Assembly: GCA_934525325.1 (NCBI GenBank)
Contig: CAKSZE010000039.1
Location: forward strand, 1-14,619
Reading direction: 5' to 3'
Length of the DNA: 14,619 bases
Source of the DNA: an uncultured Faecalibacterium sp.
GTDB lineage: Bacteria > Bacillota > Clostridia > Oscillospirales > Ruminococcaceae
Shown here: piece after piece, positions 1 through 5,698 of the stretch
Numbering within the stretch: the first letter of the stretch is position 1
How the letters are laid out: every line of letters starts with the position of its first letter
Translations under genes and position numbers: made by a program
The notes under the pieces: model-generated
What the model saw: only the letters and a program-made list of their open reading frames with translations
Database searches by the model: none
Told to the model about the DNA's origin: nothing

Positions 1-100
1 ATTTCTATCCACGCCCTCCGCGAGGAGGGCGACCCACACACCACCGGAAGAAAGGACGATGCAACATATTTCTATCCACGCCCTCCGCGAGGAGGGCGAC
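1..100 (-). CRISPR. Leader-proximal end of a type I-C CRISPR array (partial)
   Basis: Two identical 33-bp repeats (1-33 and 68-100) flank one 34-bp spacer (34-67). Read on the minus strand, the repeat starts GTCGCCCTCC and ends GTGGATAGAAAT, the layout of type I-C repeats. Inside it, 8-bp arms CGCCCTCC / GGAGGGCG close a 4-nt loop; this hairpin is what a Cas5c endonuclease would recognise. The array lies just beyond cas2 and reads in the same direction as the cas genes, with the leader at 101-280. The visible spacer is therefore the leader-proximal, most recently acquired one; its crRNA-sense sequence starts ATGTTGCATC. The first repeat begins exactly at base 1, so the rest of the array is outside the window and its length is unknown. 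Confidence 0.97.
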
Positions 101-136
101 AGCAAAAACAGAGAGAAAACCCTCTGCTTTTGTCTC

Positions 137-164
137 ATTATACACCTCCCTGCACAAATTGCAA
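137..164 (-). promoter_or_regulatory. pre-crRNA promoter in the leader
   Basis: On the minus strand a perfect -10 box TATAAT (142-137) lies 16 bp downstream of TTGCAA (164-159), which matches the -35 consensus at 4 of 6 positions. Transcription would start near position 130, about 30 bp before the first repeat, and run into the array. This is the best -10 hexamer I found in the window. Confidence 0.75.
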
Positions 165-202
165 AGAGATGTCTGCAAGCCAAACCGCAAAATCACACCG
201 TT

Positions 203-214
203 GCTTGCGCAAGC
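203..214. repeat. 12-bp perfect palindrome in the leader
   Basis: GCTTGCGCAAGC is a perfect 12-bp palindrome, roughly 40 bp upstream of the array promoter's -35 box. As RNA from a cas2 read-through transcript it could form a short hairpin. As DNA it could be a protein-binding site. It sits right beside the larger inverted repeat at 219-249. Confidence 0.6.
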
Positions 215-218
215 GACT

Positions 219-249
219 GGTATTCCGGTGCGAAGCGTCCCGGAAAACC
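219..249. repeat. Inverted repeat (10-bp arms) in the leader, after cas2
   Basis: The arms GGTATTCCGG (219-228) and CCGGAAAACC (240-249) are complementary at 9 of 10 positions and enclose 11 nt. It begins about 30 bp beyond the cas2 stop codon. No T tract follows on the minus strand, so it is not a classical intrinsic terminator. With the palindrome at 203-214 it could weaken cas-operon read-through into the array, or act as a DNA site in the leader. Confidence 0.6.
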
Positions 250-280
250 ATGTGTGCTTCCTGTTCGCACTGGCCGGACA

Positions 281-571
281 TTAAAAAATCAGCACACTAT
301 CCTGCGCAAACTCCGGGTGCAGTCCAACGTGCTCGACCTTCGTCTGGTAATTATTGCCCAGCTGGTAGAAGCGCAGACTGTCCAAGGCAGGGTCGATCAG
401 AACGGTCAGCTCTGCCTTGAGAACTGCGTACTGCGAAGCGTTCAGCAGGCACTCGAACACGGAATTTTGTACCCGCTGCCCATGATCCACGCACTTCTTG
501 GCAACCTTGCGCAGCCGCTTGCGTCCGGCGGAGGTCTCGGTGTTTACATCGTAGGTGATCAGTACCAGCAT
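281..571 (-). CDS. cas2: CRISPR-associated endoribonuclease Cas2, type I-C
   Basis: A 96-residue protein of normal Cas2 length. It begins MLVLITYDVNTE, with the conserved Asp (D8) at the end of the first beta strand, followed by the type I-C pattern RKRLRKVAKKC and GQRVQNSVFEC. Cas2 is a small ferredoxin-fold protein whose dimer bridges two Cas1 dimers in the spacer-integration complex; nuclease activity is not needed for that role in the systems studied. The ATG at 571 has GAGGTG about 5 bp upstream. The gene starts 9 bp after the cas1 stop, so it is co-transcribed and probably translationally coupled. It is the last cas gene before the leader and array. Confidence 0.97.
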   Translation of the reverse strand: MLVLITYDVNTETSAGRKRLRKVAKKCVDHGQRVQNSVFECLLNASQYAVLKAELTVLIDPALDSLRFYQLGNNYQTKVEHVGLHPEFAQDSVLIF

Positions 572-580
572 GATTGCACC

Positions 581-1612
581 TCATTTCCAGAAAAACGGAG
601 GGTAGACCTCTAAATCGCCCCGCAGGGTGCGCGCCAGCAGCAACGCCTGCACATAAGGCACAAGCCCCCAGCAGAGCTTTTCCTTCAAAAACGGGTGGGT
701 GATGACTTCGCGCTTTTTCTGCTGCCATGCGTTCAGGAATGCACGGCGCCCCTCCTCGGTCAGCAGAACGGCACCATTTTCCTGCGTTTCAAAGTGCTTC
801 GCATTCAGCACTTTCTGGTTGATACAGGACAGCACGAATCGGTCAGCCAAAACGGCGCGCAACTCCTCCATCAGATCCAGCGTAAGGCTGCGCCGCCCGG
901 GGCGTGCCCGGTGCAGAAAGCCCACATAAGGGTCCAGCCCGGCACCCTCCAGCGCGGCGGCGCAATCGCTGGCCAGCAGGGAATAGGCAAAGGACAGCAG
1001 CGCATTCACGTTGTCCAGCGGCGGTCTGCGGCTGCGGCAGGTGAACACAAAAACATCGTTCTGCTGTAAGATCAGTGCGTTGAACCGGTCGAAGTACCGC
1101 TGTGCGGCTTCGCCCTCCAGCCCGCGCAGCTGCTCCAGATCCTCGCAGCCTTCCACCAGCGGCAGGGCAGCCGCCAGTTGTGCGCTGGTCAGTTTGAGCT
1201 CTTCTACGGGCACCCGCTGCGGGTGGTCCCGGGTGGCGCGCTCCAGCACCCAGCGGGCATTGTACACCTTGCCTAGAATAAAGCTGCGGGCATAGCTGCA
1301 GCTGAGCGCCTCGCTGGCGGCAACGGCGTACTGGGTCTGCCGCAGCAATACGTTGCCGCGTTCCTCGCCCACAGTGCGCGCTAAAAAGCGGCCGCGCGGG
1401 GTATAAAAGCTCAGGTCGATGCCCATACGCCCGCATTTGCCCATCAGCGCGGGGCTGGCACCGGCGTAACTGAAGCAGAGGATGCTTTCCAGCGTGTGCA
1501 GCGGCACCCGCCCGACCTCAGTTTTCCCACGGCTGACCACAACGTTTTCGCCGTCCAGCGTGAGATAAGCGTCCTCGCTGAGGACGAACAGGGTGTTCAG
1601 GAATTGCCGCAT
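581..1612 (-). CDS. cas1: CRISPR-associated integrase Cas1, type I-C
   Basis: A 343-residue Cas1, the usual length for type I-C. Cas1 is the integrase that, with Cas2, joins new spacers to the leader-end repeat. The N-terminal beta domain begins MRQFLNTLFVLSEDAYLTLDG. The C-terminal helical domain carries the metal-binding set: E166 in RGLEGEAAQRYF, H234 in YVGFLHRARPGR, and acidic residues around D246-E250 in TLDLMEE. The ATG at 1612 is chosen because GGAGGTGA lies 5 bp upstream and Cas1 homology begins there; the open frame extends to about 2026 but that part is only the shadow of cas4. The start overlaps the end of cas4 by 16 bp. All catalytic positions look intact. Confidence 0.97.
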   Translation of the reverse strand: MRQFLNTLFVLSEDAYLTLDGENVVVSRGKTEVGRVPLHTLESILCFSYAGASPALMGKCGRMGIDLSFYTPRGRFLARTVGEERGNVLLRQTQYAVAASEALSCSYARSFILGKVYNARWVLERATRDHPQRVPVEELKLTSAQLAAALPLVEGCEDLEQLRGLEGEAAQRYFDRFNALILQQNDVFVFTCRSRRPPLDNVNALLSFAYSLLASDCAAALEGAGLDPYVGFLHRARPGRRSLTLDLMEELRAVLADRFVLSCINQKVLNAKHFETQENGAVLLTEEGRRAFLNAWQQKKREVITHPFLKEKLCWGLVPYVQALLLARTLRGDLEVYPPFFWK

Positions 1613-2283
1613 GGTGTCACCTCCGTGGCCGTCTCGTCCAGATAACGCCGCAGATAGTCCTTGGCGTCTGCCTTCTGGCAGAGCACCGGCAGGCAGAGCT
1701 CTTTCAGGGAACAGGCATTGCAGTGTTTGCCGGGCTTTACCTTTGGGGTGTAGCCGCGGGCAAAATACTGGTTCATTTCGTCTGCCAGCTGCCGGGTGGT
1801 GCTGCGCAGCGTCTCGGTAAAAGGTACGATCTCCCGCCGTTTTGTCTCGCAGTAATACAGTGCCCCTTCCGGGACATGGCACACCAGCGTTTCTTCCAGC
1901 GCCATGGCCTGTGCGCATAATTGCAGTCGGTCGGCGTCCGTCTCCTTTGCGTGGCCGTGCTTGTACTCCACCGGGTAGGGCTGCCAGAGTCCGGGGGTGC
2001 TTTGCAGCGGAATACCATCCGCGCAAGCCCGGAACTCCACCACGTCGCAGTTGCCTACCATCCGCAGCCGATGGCTGACCACCCGCATGCCCCGGGTGAT
2101 CAGTAGATCGCCCCGGCGCTCGGTGCGGGTGTCATCGTGGCAGCGGGCATGGTTCAGCTGTCCTTCGGTGGTGCGCAGATTTTCAGCCCATTGCTGCTCC
2201 AGATGGATCAGTGCCCACTGACGACGGCAGAAGGCAAAATGCTGGATACCGGACATTTGCAGGTAGTCATCCGGCGCGTCCAT
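1597..2283 (-). CDS. cas4: CRISPR-associated exonuclease Cas4 (RecB-like, iron-sulfur)
   Basis: A 228-residue Cas4. It has the RecB-family nuclease core: H45 in GQLNHARCHD, D80 in GNCDVVEF, and E106/K108 in PVEYKHG, then a QLCAQA helix near 121-126. Four cysteines fit the [4Fe-4S] site of Cas4: C19 in FAFCRRQ and C188, C191 and C197 in CNACSLKELC. In type I-C, Cas4 works with Cas1 to trim prespacer ends and select for the PAM side. The ATG at 2283 overlaps the cas7 stop as TGATG, a stop-restart arrangement implying translational coupling. The 3' end runs 16 bp into cas1. Residues after about 200 include several further cysteines of no obvious role. Confidence 0.95.
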   Translation of the reverse strand: MDAPDDYLQMSGIQHFAFCRRQWALIHLEQQWAENLRTTEGQLNHARCHDDTRTERRGDLLITRGMRVVSHRLRMVGNCDVVEFRACADGIPLQSTPGLWQPYPVEYKHGHAKETDADRLQLCAQAMALEETLVCHVPEGALYYCETKRREIVPFTETLRSTTRQLADEMNQYFARGYTPKVKPGKHCNACSLKELCLPVLCQKADAKDYLRRYLDETATEVTPCGNS

Positions 2284-3182
2284 CAGTGGAACCTCTCGCA
2301 GTGCACACCCTCCGGCAGGGTGTCGGCCACCGTAACGGTGTAGTCCTGATAGCTGCGGGGCGCGACCACCTCGGCCTTGTGCGCCACGGTAACGGCATCG
2401 AACAGCTTGTAGGCGGGCGCATTGCCCAGCTCGGAATCGTGCTTGAACACGATCAGCTCCCGCACGGCCATCTTGCCGCGTGCAGCGCTGTGGTCGTTCT
2501 CGAACATATTCAGGATAGCCTGCCACAGCAGCTGCAAGTCCTCCTCCGAGAAGCCGGTGGTCTTGCGGGCAAGATTGGCAGAAACATAACCCTCGGCACG
2601 GTACAGGCCGTAGGGCACGATATGCTTGTTGCCCATTTCGCTGTTCTTCTTTTCGGCGTCTGCCTCGGTGGTAATGGCTACACGGGTAATGGTCACCTCC
2701 TGCGGCACGATGGGGTCCACAGAGCGAGCGAAGCTCAGCTGTACCGGGCCGCGCACCTGACCGCAGTTCAGCGCACCCTTGACAAAGGTAGTCATCACGG
2801 CGCCAAAGGTGCGGATATCATAGAAATGTTCGCACATATAATCCCGCAGCTTGCGGTCGATCTCCGGGTCGCTTTTCTTGGCCTTTTTCAGGTCGTCCTT
2901 GGGGGTCAGACCGTTGTGCTCCAGCGCCTCGGCATCGCTGCGGTTCAGGGGTACGCCCTCCTTGACATAGATGCGGTAATTGTCGGCATCGGGGGCGTCC
3001 TCTTTCAGCGTCTCCACATAGTTGCGGATCTTGCGCTTCAGGCAGACATCGGTCACCAGACCGTAGCCGGTCTCGGGGTCGATGCGGGGCATGTTGCCGG
3101 CATCGGGGTCGCCGTTGGGATTGCCGTTCTCCACATCGAACAGAATGACGAAATCGTAGCGGTTCTTGATAGGTGCGGACAT
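2283..3182 (-). CDS. cas7: Cascade backbone protein Cas7 (Csd2), type I-C
   Basis: A 299-residue Cas7 of the Csd2 type, close to the usual length. It starts with NRYDFVILFDVENGNPNGDPD, typical of Csd2, followed by RIDPETGYGLVTDVCLKRKIRN. Later come GPVQLSFARSVDPI and the NKHIVPYGLYRAEGYVSA segment. Cas7 polymerises along the crRNA spacer to form the Cascade backbone. The ATG at 3182 has AGGAGG about 9 bp upstream, inside the last codons of cas8c, and the cas8c stop is only 3 bp away. Its stop codon overlaps the cas4 start. Intact, with no unusual features. Confidence 0.97.
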   Translation of the reverse strand: MSAPIKNRYDFVILFDVENGNPNGDPDAGNMPRIDPETGYGLVTDVCLKRKIRNYVETLKEDAPDADNYRIYVKEGVPLNRSDAEALEHNGLTPKDDLKKAKKSDPEIDRKLRDYMCEHFYDIRTFGAVMTTFVKGALNCGQVRGPVQLSFARSVDPIVPQEVTITRVAITTEADAEKKNSEMGNKHIVPYGLYRAEGYVSANLARKTTGFSEEDLQLLWQAILNMFENDHSAARGKMAVRELIVFKHDSELGNAPAYKLFDAVTVAHKAEVVAPRSYQDYTVTVADTLPEGVHCERFH

Positions 3183-3185
3183 TTT

Positions 3186-3533
3186 TTATTCCTCCTCGTT
3201 CTTTTTGGCAAAGCGTTGATGATAGTAGCCGATGGCGAATTTACCCTGATCCGGCAGGCTGAGCCGAGCAGGGAAACCGCTTTCCGGCAGCTGCGCCATC
3301 AGCGCGGTGATCTGCTTGTCGTAGTAGGTGGCAAGGCCATCGTTCAGCTTGCGCAGATGCTTCTGGCTCAGCCGCAGCAAGGTGGGGAAAGCCGTGCCCG
3401 GCGTGGCGCAAGCAGCGTTGAAATACCTGTCCTTGATGGTGGTGGTGCCGTTTGCAGCCTTTTGTACGGCCTCCAGCACAGAGAACAGCCGTCCCAGAAG
3501 ATAGGGGACATTGGTGGTTTCGTTCAGGCTCAC
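3186..3533 (-). CDS. cas11c: Cas11c small subunit, translated from within cas8c
   Basis: Codon 469 of cas8c is GTG (3533-3531), preceded by AAGGAGGT (3548-3541) with a 7-nt spacer, an ideal ribosome-binding site in the middle of a gene. Translation from it in the same frame gives a 115-residue protein, MSLNETTNVPYLLGRLF onward, ending at the cas8c stop. It is established for type I-C and several other type I subtypes that the small subunit Cas11 is made by internal initiation in the large-subunit gene and forms the belly of Cascade beside Cas7. The size and C-terminal location fit. The sequence shows the start signal; that it is used here is inference. Confidence 0.85.
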   Translation of the reverse strand: MSLNETTNVPYLLGRLFSVLEAVQKAANGTTTIKDRYFNAACATPGTAFPTLLRLSQKHLRKLNDGLATYYDKQITALMAQLPESGFPARLSLPDQGKFAIGYYHQRFAKKNEEE

Positions 3534-4937
3534 AGTAAAGACCTCCTTGTTCAGTTCGGTAGGGTAATTACGCAGGTAATACGCTTTGATCACAGCAGCC
3601 CGGCCGCGGGTCACTGCCTGCTCGGCACGGATGCGCAGGGTCACACCGTTCAATAGGGTAGCGGGGTAACGCCCGCCGGTCAGCACGGCGCGCAGCAGGT
3701 CACCGGCTAACTGCGGGGACGGGTCGGGCGGCGTACTGCCTTTGACGGTGCGTACCGTAGTCAGAGCAACAGACCAGACAGATAGATATTCGCGTGTGTC
3801 GAGGTCTGGCCGGGCGATTGCAGTCTCATCTAAAAAACGCTGGAGATTCTTAGCAAATACTCCAAAGGTATCCTGCATGAAAAAGCGAACAGATAGTCGT
3901 GCTGCGTTTGGTGAAAGACCCAGAATACAGAAATGCTCATCGGGCTGTAACTCAATACCGTTAAAATGTACATGTTGTCCAAGCGCTAACTTTTTCATTA
4001 TTGCAGCGAGTTCGGCGCTCAAGTCACTGGAAAAAAACATAGAAAAAGCATCAGAATAAGCTGGTTCTGCATTTTCGGCCCAGTAGACCATGGCGGTGGA
4101 AGTACTGCCACTACCTAGAATGCGACAGTGGTTTTTACGGTCAGCCAAGAGAAAATTCAGTGCAGTGGTATAAGCAAAGGCGGCGTACTTGCTGACAGGG
4201 GCATTATCGCCCTGCTCGTGACCGTAGGAGCAGAAGGCCGGTGCGTTGAAGGATACTAGCGCTGCGCCGGAGCTTTGCGCCCCGGGCACACCGCTGATAT
4301 TCGGATGGGTGCGCTCGATGGGGGCATATTTTCCGGTGATCAGACATTGCCCCATGTCCGAATCGGCGGAGCGGTCGTTGTAGTGCGCCTGCCATGCGTT
4401 CTGAATGGCAGGGTCGTCGTTGACAAAGCTGTGACTGTGGTCGGCAGCTTCGTAGCCAAAGATCAGGTTGGCGTTGCCGGTGATCTCCTTCCACTGCTCA
4501 GCCAATAGGGGATGCGTGGAAGCCTGCGCCGGATTCCAGCTATCAAAATAAGCAAGGAGCGCCCGGGCTGCGGGGCTGTCTACGCCATCCAGAATGGCGT
4601 GATGCAATTTGGCACAGGCCTTGAAGCAATCCGCAGAGCGCTCCGGCTTGCCTTTTTCGTCTGCGCCCAGCAGATAAGAGGAGTTATCGCACAAAAAGTT
4701 GGCGGCAATGCCGGAGGAACGCTTTTCATGTGCCGGTACGCGCATTGCACGCGGGGCAAGGACTGTCTTTTTGCCCATGGTCTTTTCGGTGAGAAGGGGG
4801 ACGATGCGGAACAGCTGCCCGGCATCGTTCAGGCGCAGCTCGTAGCTCACTTTAAAGCTGTCGTCCCAGCCGGGGGCAGAAAGCTTGCCCTGCCGGACAA
4901 GCTGCTCGTAATAGGCAGTAAGTGCCTGTAAGATCAT
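3186..4937 (-). CDS. cas8c: Cascade large subunit Cas8c (Csd1), type I-C
   Basis: A 583-residue Csd1-family protein, within the normal size range. Recognisable segments are MGQCLITGKYAPIERTHPNI, GVPGAQSSGAALVSFNA and APVSKYAAFAYTTALNFLL in the first half, then FCILGLSPNAARLSVRFF near residue 330. Cas8c recognises the PAM and the crRNA 5' end and helps recruit Cas3. The ATG at 4937 follows GGAGGTG and forms ATGA with the cas5c stop. Two things are odd. A segment covering roughly residues 286-366 (4080-3841) is only about 42% GC by my count, while flanking parts are 68-75%. And codon 469 is a GTG with its own perfect ribosome-binding site, giving the nested small subunit listed separately. Confidence 0.96.
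   Translation of the reverse strand: MILQALTAYYEQLVRQGKLSAPGWDDSFKVSYELRLNDAGQLFRIVPLLTEKTMGKKTVLAPRAMRVPAHEKRSSGIAANFLCDNSSYLLGADEKGKPERSADCFKACAKLHHAILDGVDSPAARALLAYFDSWNPAQASTHPLLAEQWKEITGNANLIFGYEAADHSHSFVNDDPAIQNAWQAHYNDRSADSDMGQCLITGKYAPIERTHPNISGVPGAQSSGAALVSFNAPAFCSYGHEQGDNAPVSKYAAFAYTTALNFLLADRKNHCRILGSGSTSTAMVYWAENAEPAYSDAFSMFFSSDLSAELAAIMKKLALGQHVHFNGIELQPDEHFCILGLSPNAARLSVRFFMQDTFGVFAKNLQRFLDETAIARPDLDTREYLSVWSVALTTVRTVKGSTPPDPSPQLAGDLLRAVLTGGRYPATLLNGVTLRIRAEQAVTRGRAAVIKAYYLRNYPTELNKEVFTVSLNETTNVPYLLGRLFSVLEAVQKAANGTTTIKDRYFNAACATPGTAFPTLLRLSQKHLRKLNDGLATYYDKQITALMAQLPESGFPARLSLPDQGKFAIGYYHQRFAKKNEEE
3541..3548 (-). promoter_or_regulatory. Internal ribosome-binding site for Cas11c
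   Basis: On the minus strand AAGGAGGT encodes part of residues Lys-Glu-Val of Cas8c and also matches the anti-Shine-Dalgarno sequence perfectly. It stands 7 nt before an in-frame GTG. It is as strong as the sites in front of the stand-alone cas genes in this window. Confidence 0.85.
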
Positions 4938-5584
4938 GTAAACACCTCCACATCCCGGCAGTCCAGCACGCCGTTTTCCAGCTTTGCCCGGAAGAACTGG
5001 GAACGGATATTTTCCGGGTCGGAGTAGTCCAGATCATACAGCATAAAGCCCAGATCCTGCGTAAGCGGCAGTGCGGGGATCTCCTCGGCGCTGCCGTGCC
5101 ATTCCCGGAAGTTTGCCGGAAACTCCCGGCAGCCGAAGCAGGGCTGGTGATAGCACTGCCCCTTGGCAAGCCGCCGCCGCAAAATATCCTGAAACTTTCC
5201 CGGGTTATCGCCGGGTGCGGCTTTTTCGGTCATGGTAAAATGGCATTCGATAACGTAATGCACATCCTGCAGCACCAGTGCGGCACGCTGCTGGATATTC
5301 TCTGCTGTGCACAGCATGGGCACCTCGCCGCCCTTGGCTGCACTGAGCGCTGCCGAGGACAGCAGGGTGGCCTTGACCTCGTTGCGCCGGATGCTGGCAA
5401 ACTGCACCGGCTTAAGCAGATAGATGCGGTCGATATGGTATTTCATGCCCGGGTGCCAGTAGATGGCCTCCACCAGCCCGCGTGCCGCTGAGGGCGTCAT
5501 GATATCATAGGATACACGCTCGGTTTTCATCTCGGGTCTTGAAAAACAGGCGTAGTCGCCCCAGACCTCGATCAGCATGGACAT
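4934..5584 (-). CDS. cas5c: Cascade subunit and pre-crRNA endonuclease Cas5c (Cas5d)
   Basis: A 216-residue Cas5. In type I-C, which lacks Cas6, Cas5c cuts pre-crRNA at the repeat hairpin and then stays on the crRNA 5' handle. The N-terminal motif IEVWGDYACFSRPE and the later KGQCYHQPCFGCREFP are characteristic. Start chosen: ATG at 5584, because AGGAGG ends 8 bp upstream; a GTG at 5593 overlaps that Shine-Dalgarno and is unlikely, and an ATG at 5578 is possible. In Bacillus halodurans Cas5d the catalytic residues are Tyr46, Lys116 and His117. Here Y42 and K130 align, but the His position appears to be F131 (NPGKFQDI). H146 might substitute. The 3' end overlaps cas8c by 4 bp. Confidence 0.95.
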   Translation of the reverse strand: MSMLIEVWGDYACFSRPEMKTERVSYDIMTPSAARGLVEAIYWHPGMKYHIDRIYLLKPVQFASIRRNEVKATLLSSAALSAAKGGEVPMLCTAENIQQRAALVLQDVHYVIECHFTMTEKAAPGDNPGKFQDILRRRLAKGQCYHQPCFGCREFPANFREWHGSAEEIPALPLTQDLGFMLYDLDYSDPENIRSQFFRAKLENGVLDCRDVEVFT

Positions 5585-5698
5585 GAACACCACCTCCTTT
5601 CAAATTTGGTTTATTTTGGTTTATATTTATAATACTGCATCTAAAGTGTTATAAAAAGGACTTTTACGCTTTTTCTTTGCCTTATTTCTGATTTTTTG
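5585..5698 (-). promoter_or_regulatory. AT-rich gap between cas3 and cas5c, possible second operon promoter
   Basis: This 114-bp spacer is strikingly AT-rich in a GC-rich locus and is the only sizeable gap among the cas genes. On the minus strand it contains -10-like sequences, TATTAT (5634-5629) and TATAAA (5631-5626), but no convincing -35 hexamer at 16-18 bp. It also holds a tandem 10-mer and the cas5c ribosome-binding site. No intrinsic terminator is visible after cas3. It could host a separate promoter for the Cascade and adaptation genes, so that they need not be tied to cas3. Confidence 0.5.
5605..5624. repeat. Exact tandem 10-bp repeat upstream of cas5c
   Basis: TTTGGTTTAT occurs twice in direct succession (5605-5614, 5615-5624), so the two copies are one DNA helical turn apart. 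On the coding strand of cas5c it reads ATAAACCAAA twice, between the -10-like sequences and the ribosome-binding site. The next bases (5621-5632) form a near-palindrome TTATATTTATAA. The arrangement suits a regulator binding two half-sites on one DNA face, or an unstructured leader; no known operator is recognised. Confidence 0.6.

Larger units (their letters stand above)
101..280 (-). other. CRISPR leader
   Basis: This 180-bp stretch between the cas2 stop codon and the first repeat contains no credible gene. It is lower in GC than the genes around it. On the minus strand it holds a sigma-70-type promoter close to the repeat and two inverted repeats further upstream (separate entries). In type I systems the leader drives pre-crRNA transcription and marks the end where Cas1-Cas2 inserts new spacers. 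Position and orientation fit that role; which bases the adaptation complex reads cannot be told from sequence alone. Confidence 0.85.

Noticed and set aside
5..196. A 63-codon minus-strand frame running from the leader through the CRISPR repeats
   Set aside because: Its C-terminal part is a translation of the repeats, and no ribosome-binding site or conserved sequence supports it.
1613..2026. N-terminal extension of the Cas1 frame
   Set aside because: The frame is open upstream of 1612 but the translation is low-complexity Arg/Pro/Gly-rich and overlaps cas4. A strong ribosome-binding site marks the ATG at 1612.
2211..3656. A 481-codon open frame on the plus strand opposite cas7 and the cas8c 3' end
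   Set aside because: It lies entirely antisense to well-recognised cas genes, has no ribosome-binding site of note and no recognisable domain. Long antisense frames are expected in GC-rich genes with strong third-position bias.
5636..5665. Possible terminator after cas3 (AAAAG / CTTTT complementarity)
   Set aside because: Only a weak A/T stem with almost no loop; it would not terminate transcription.
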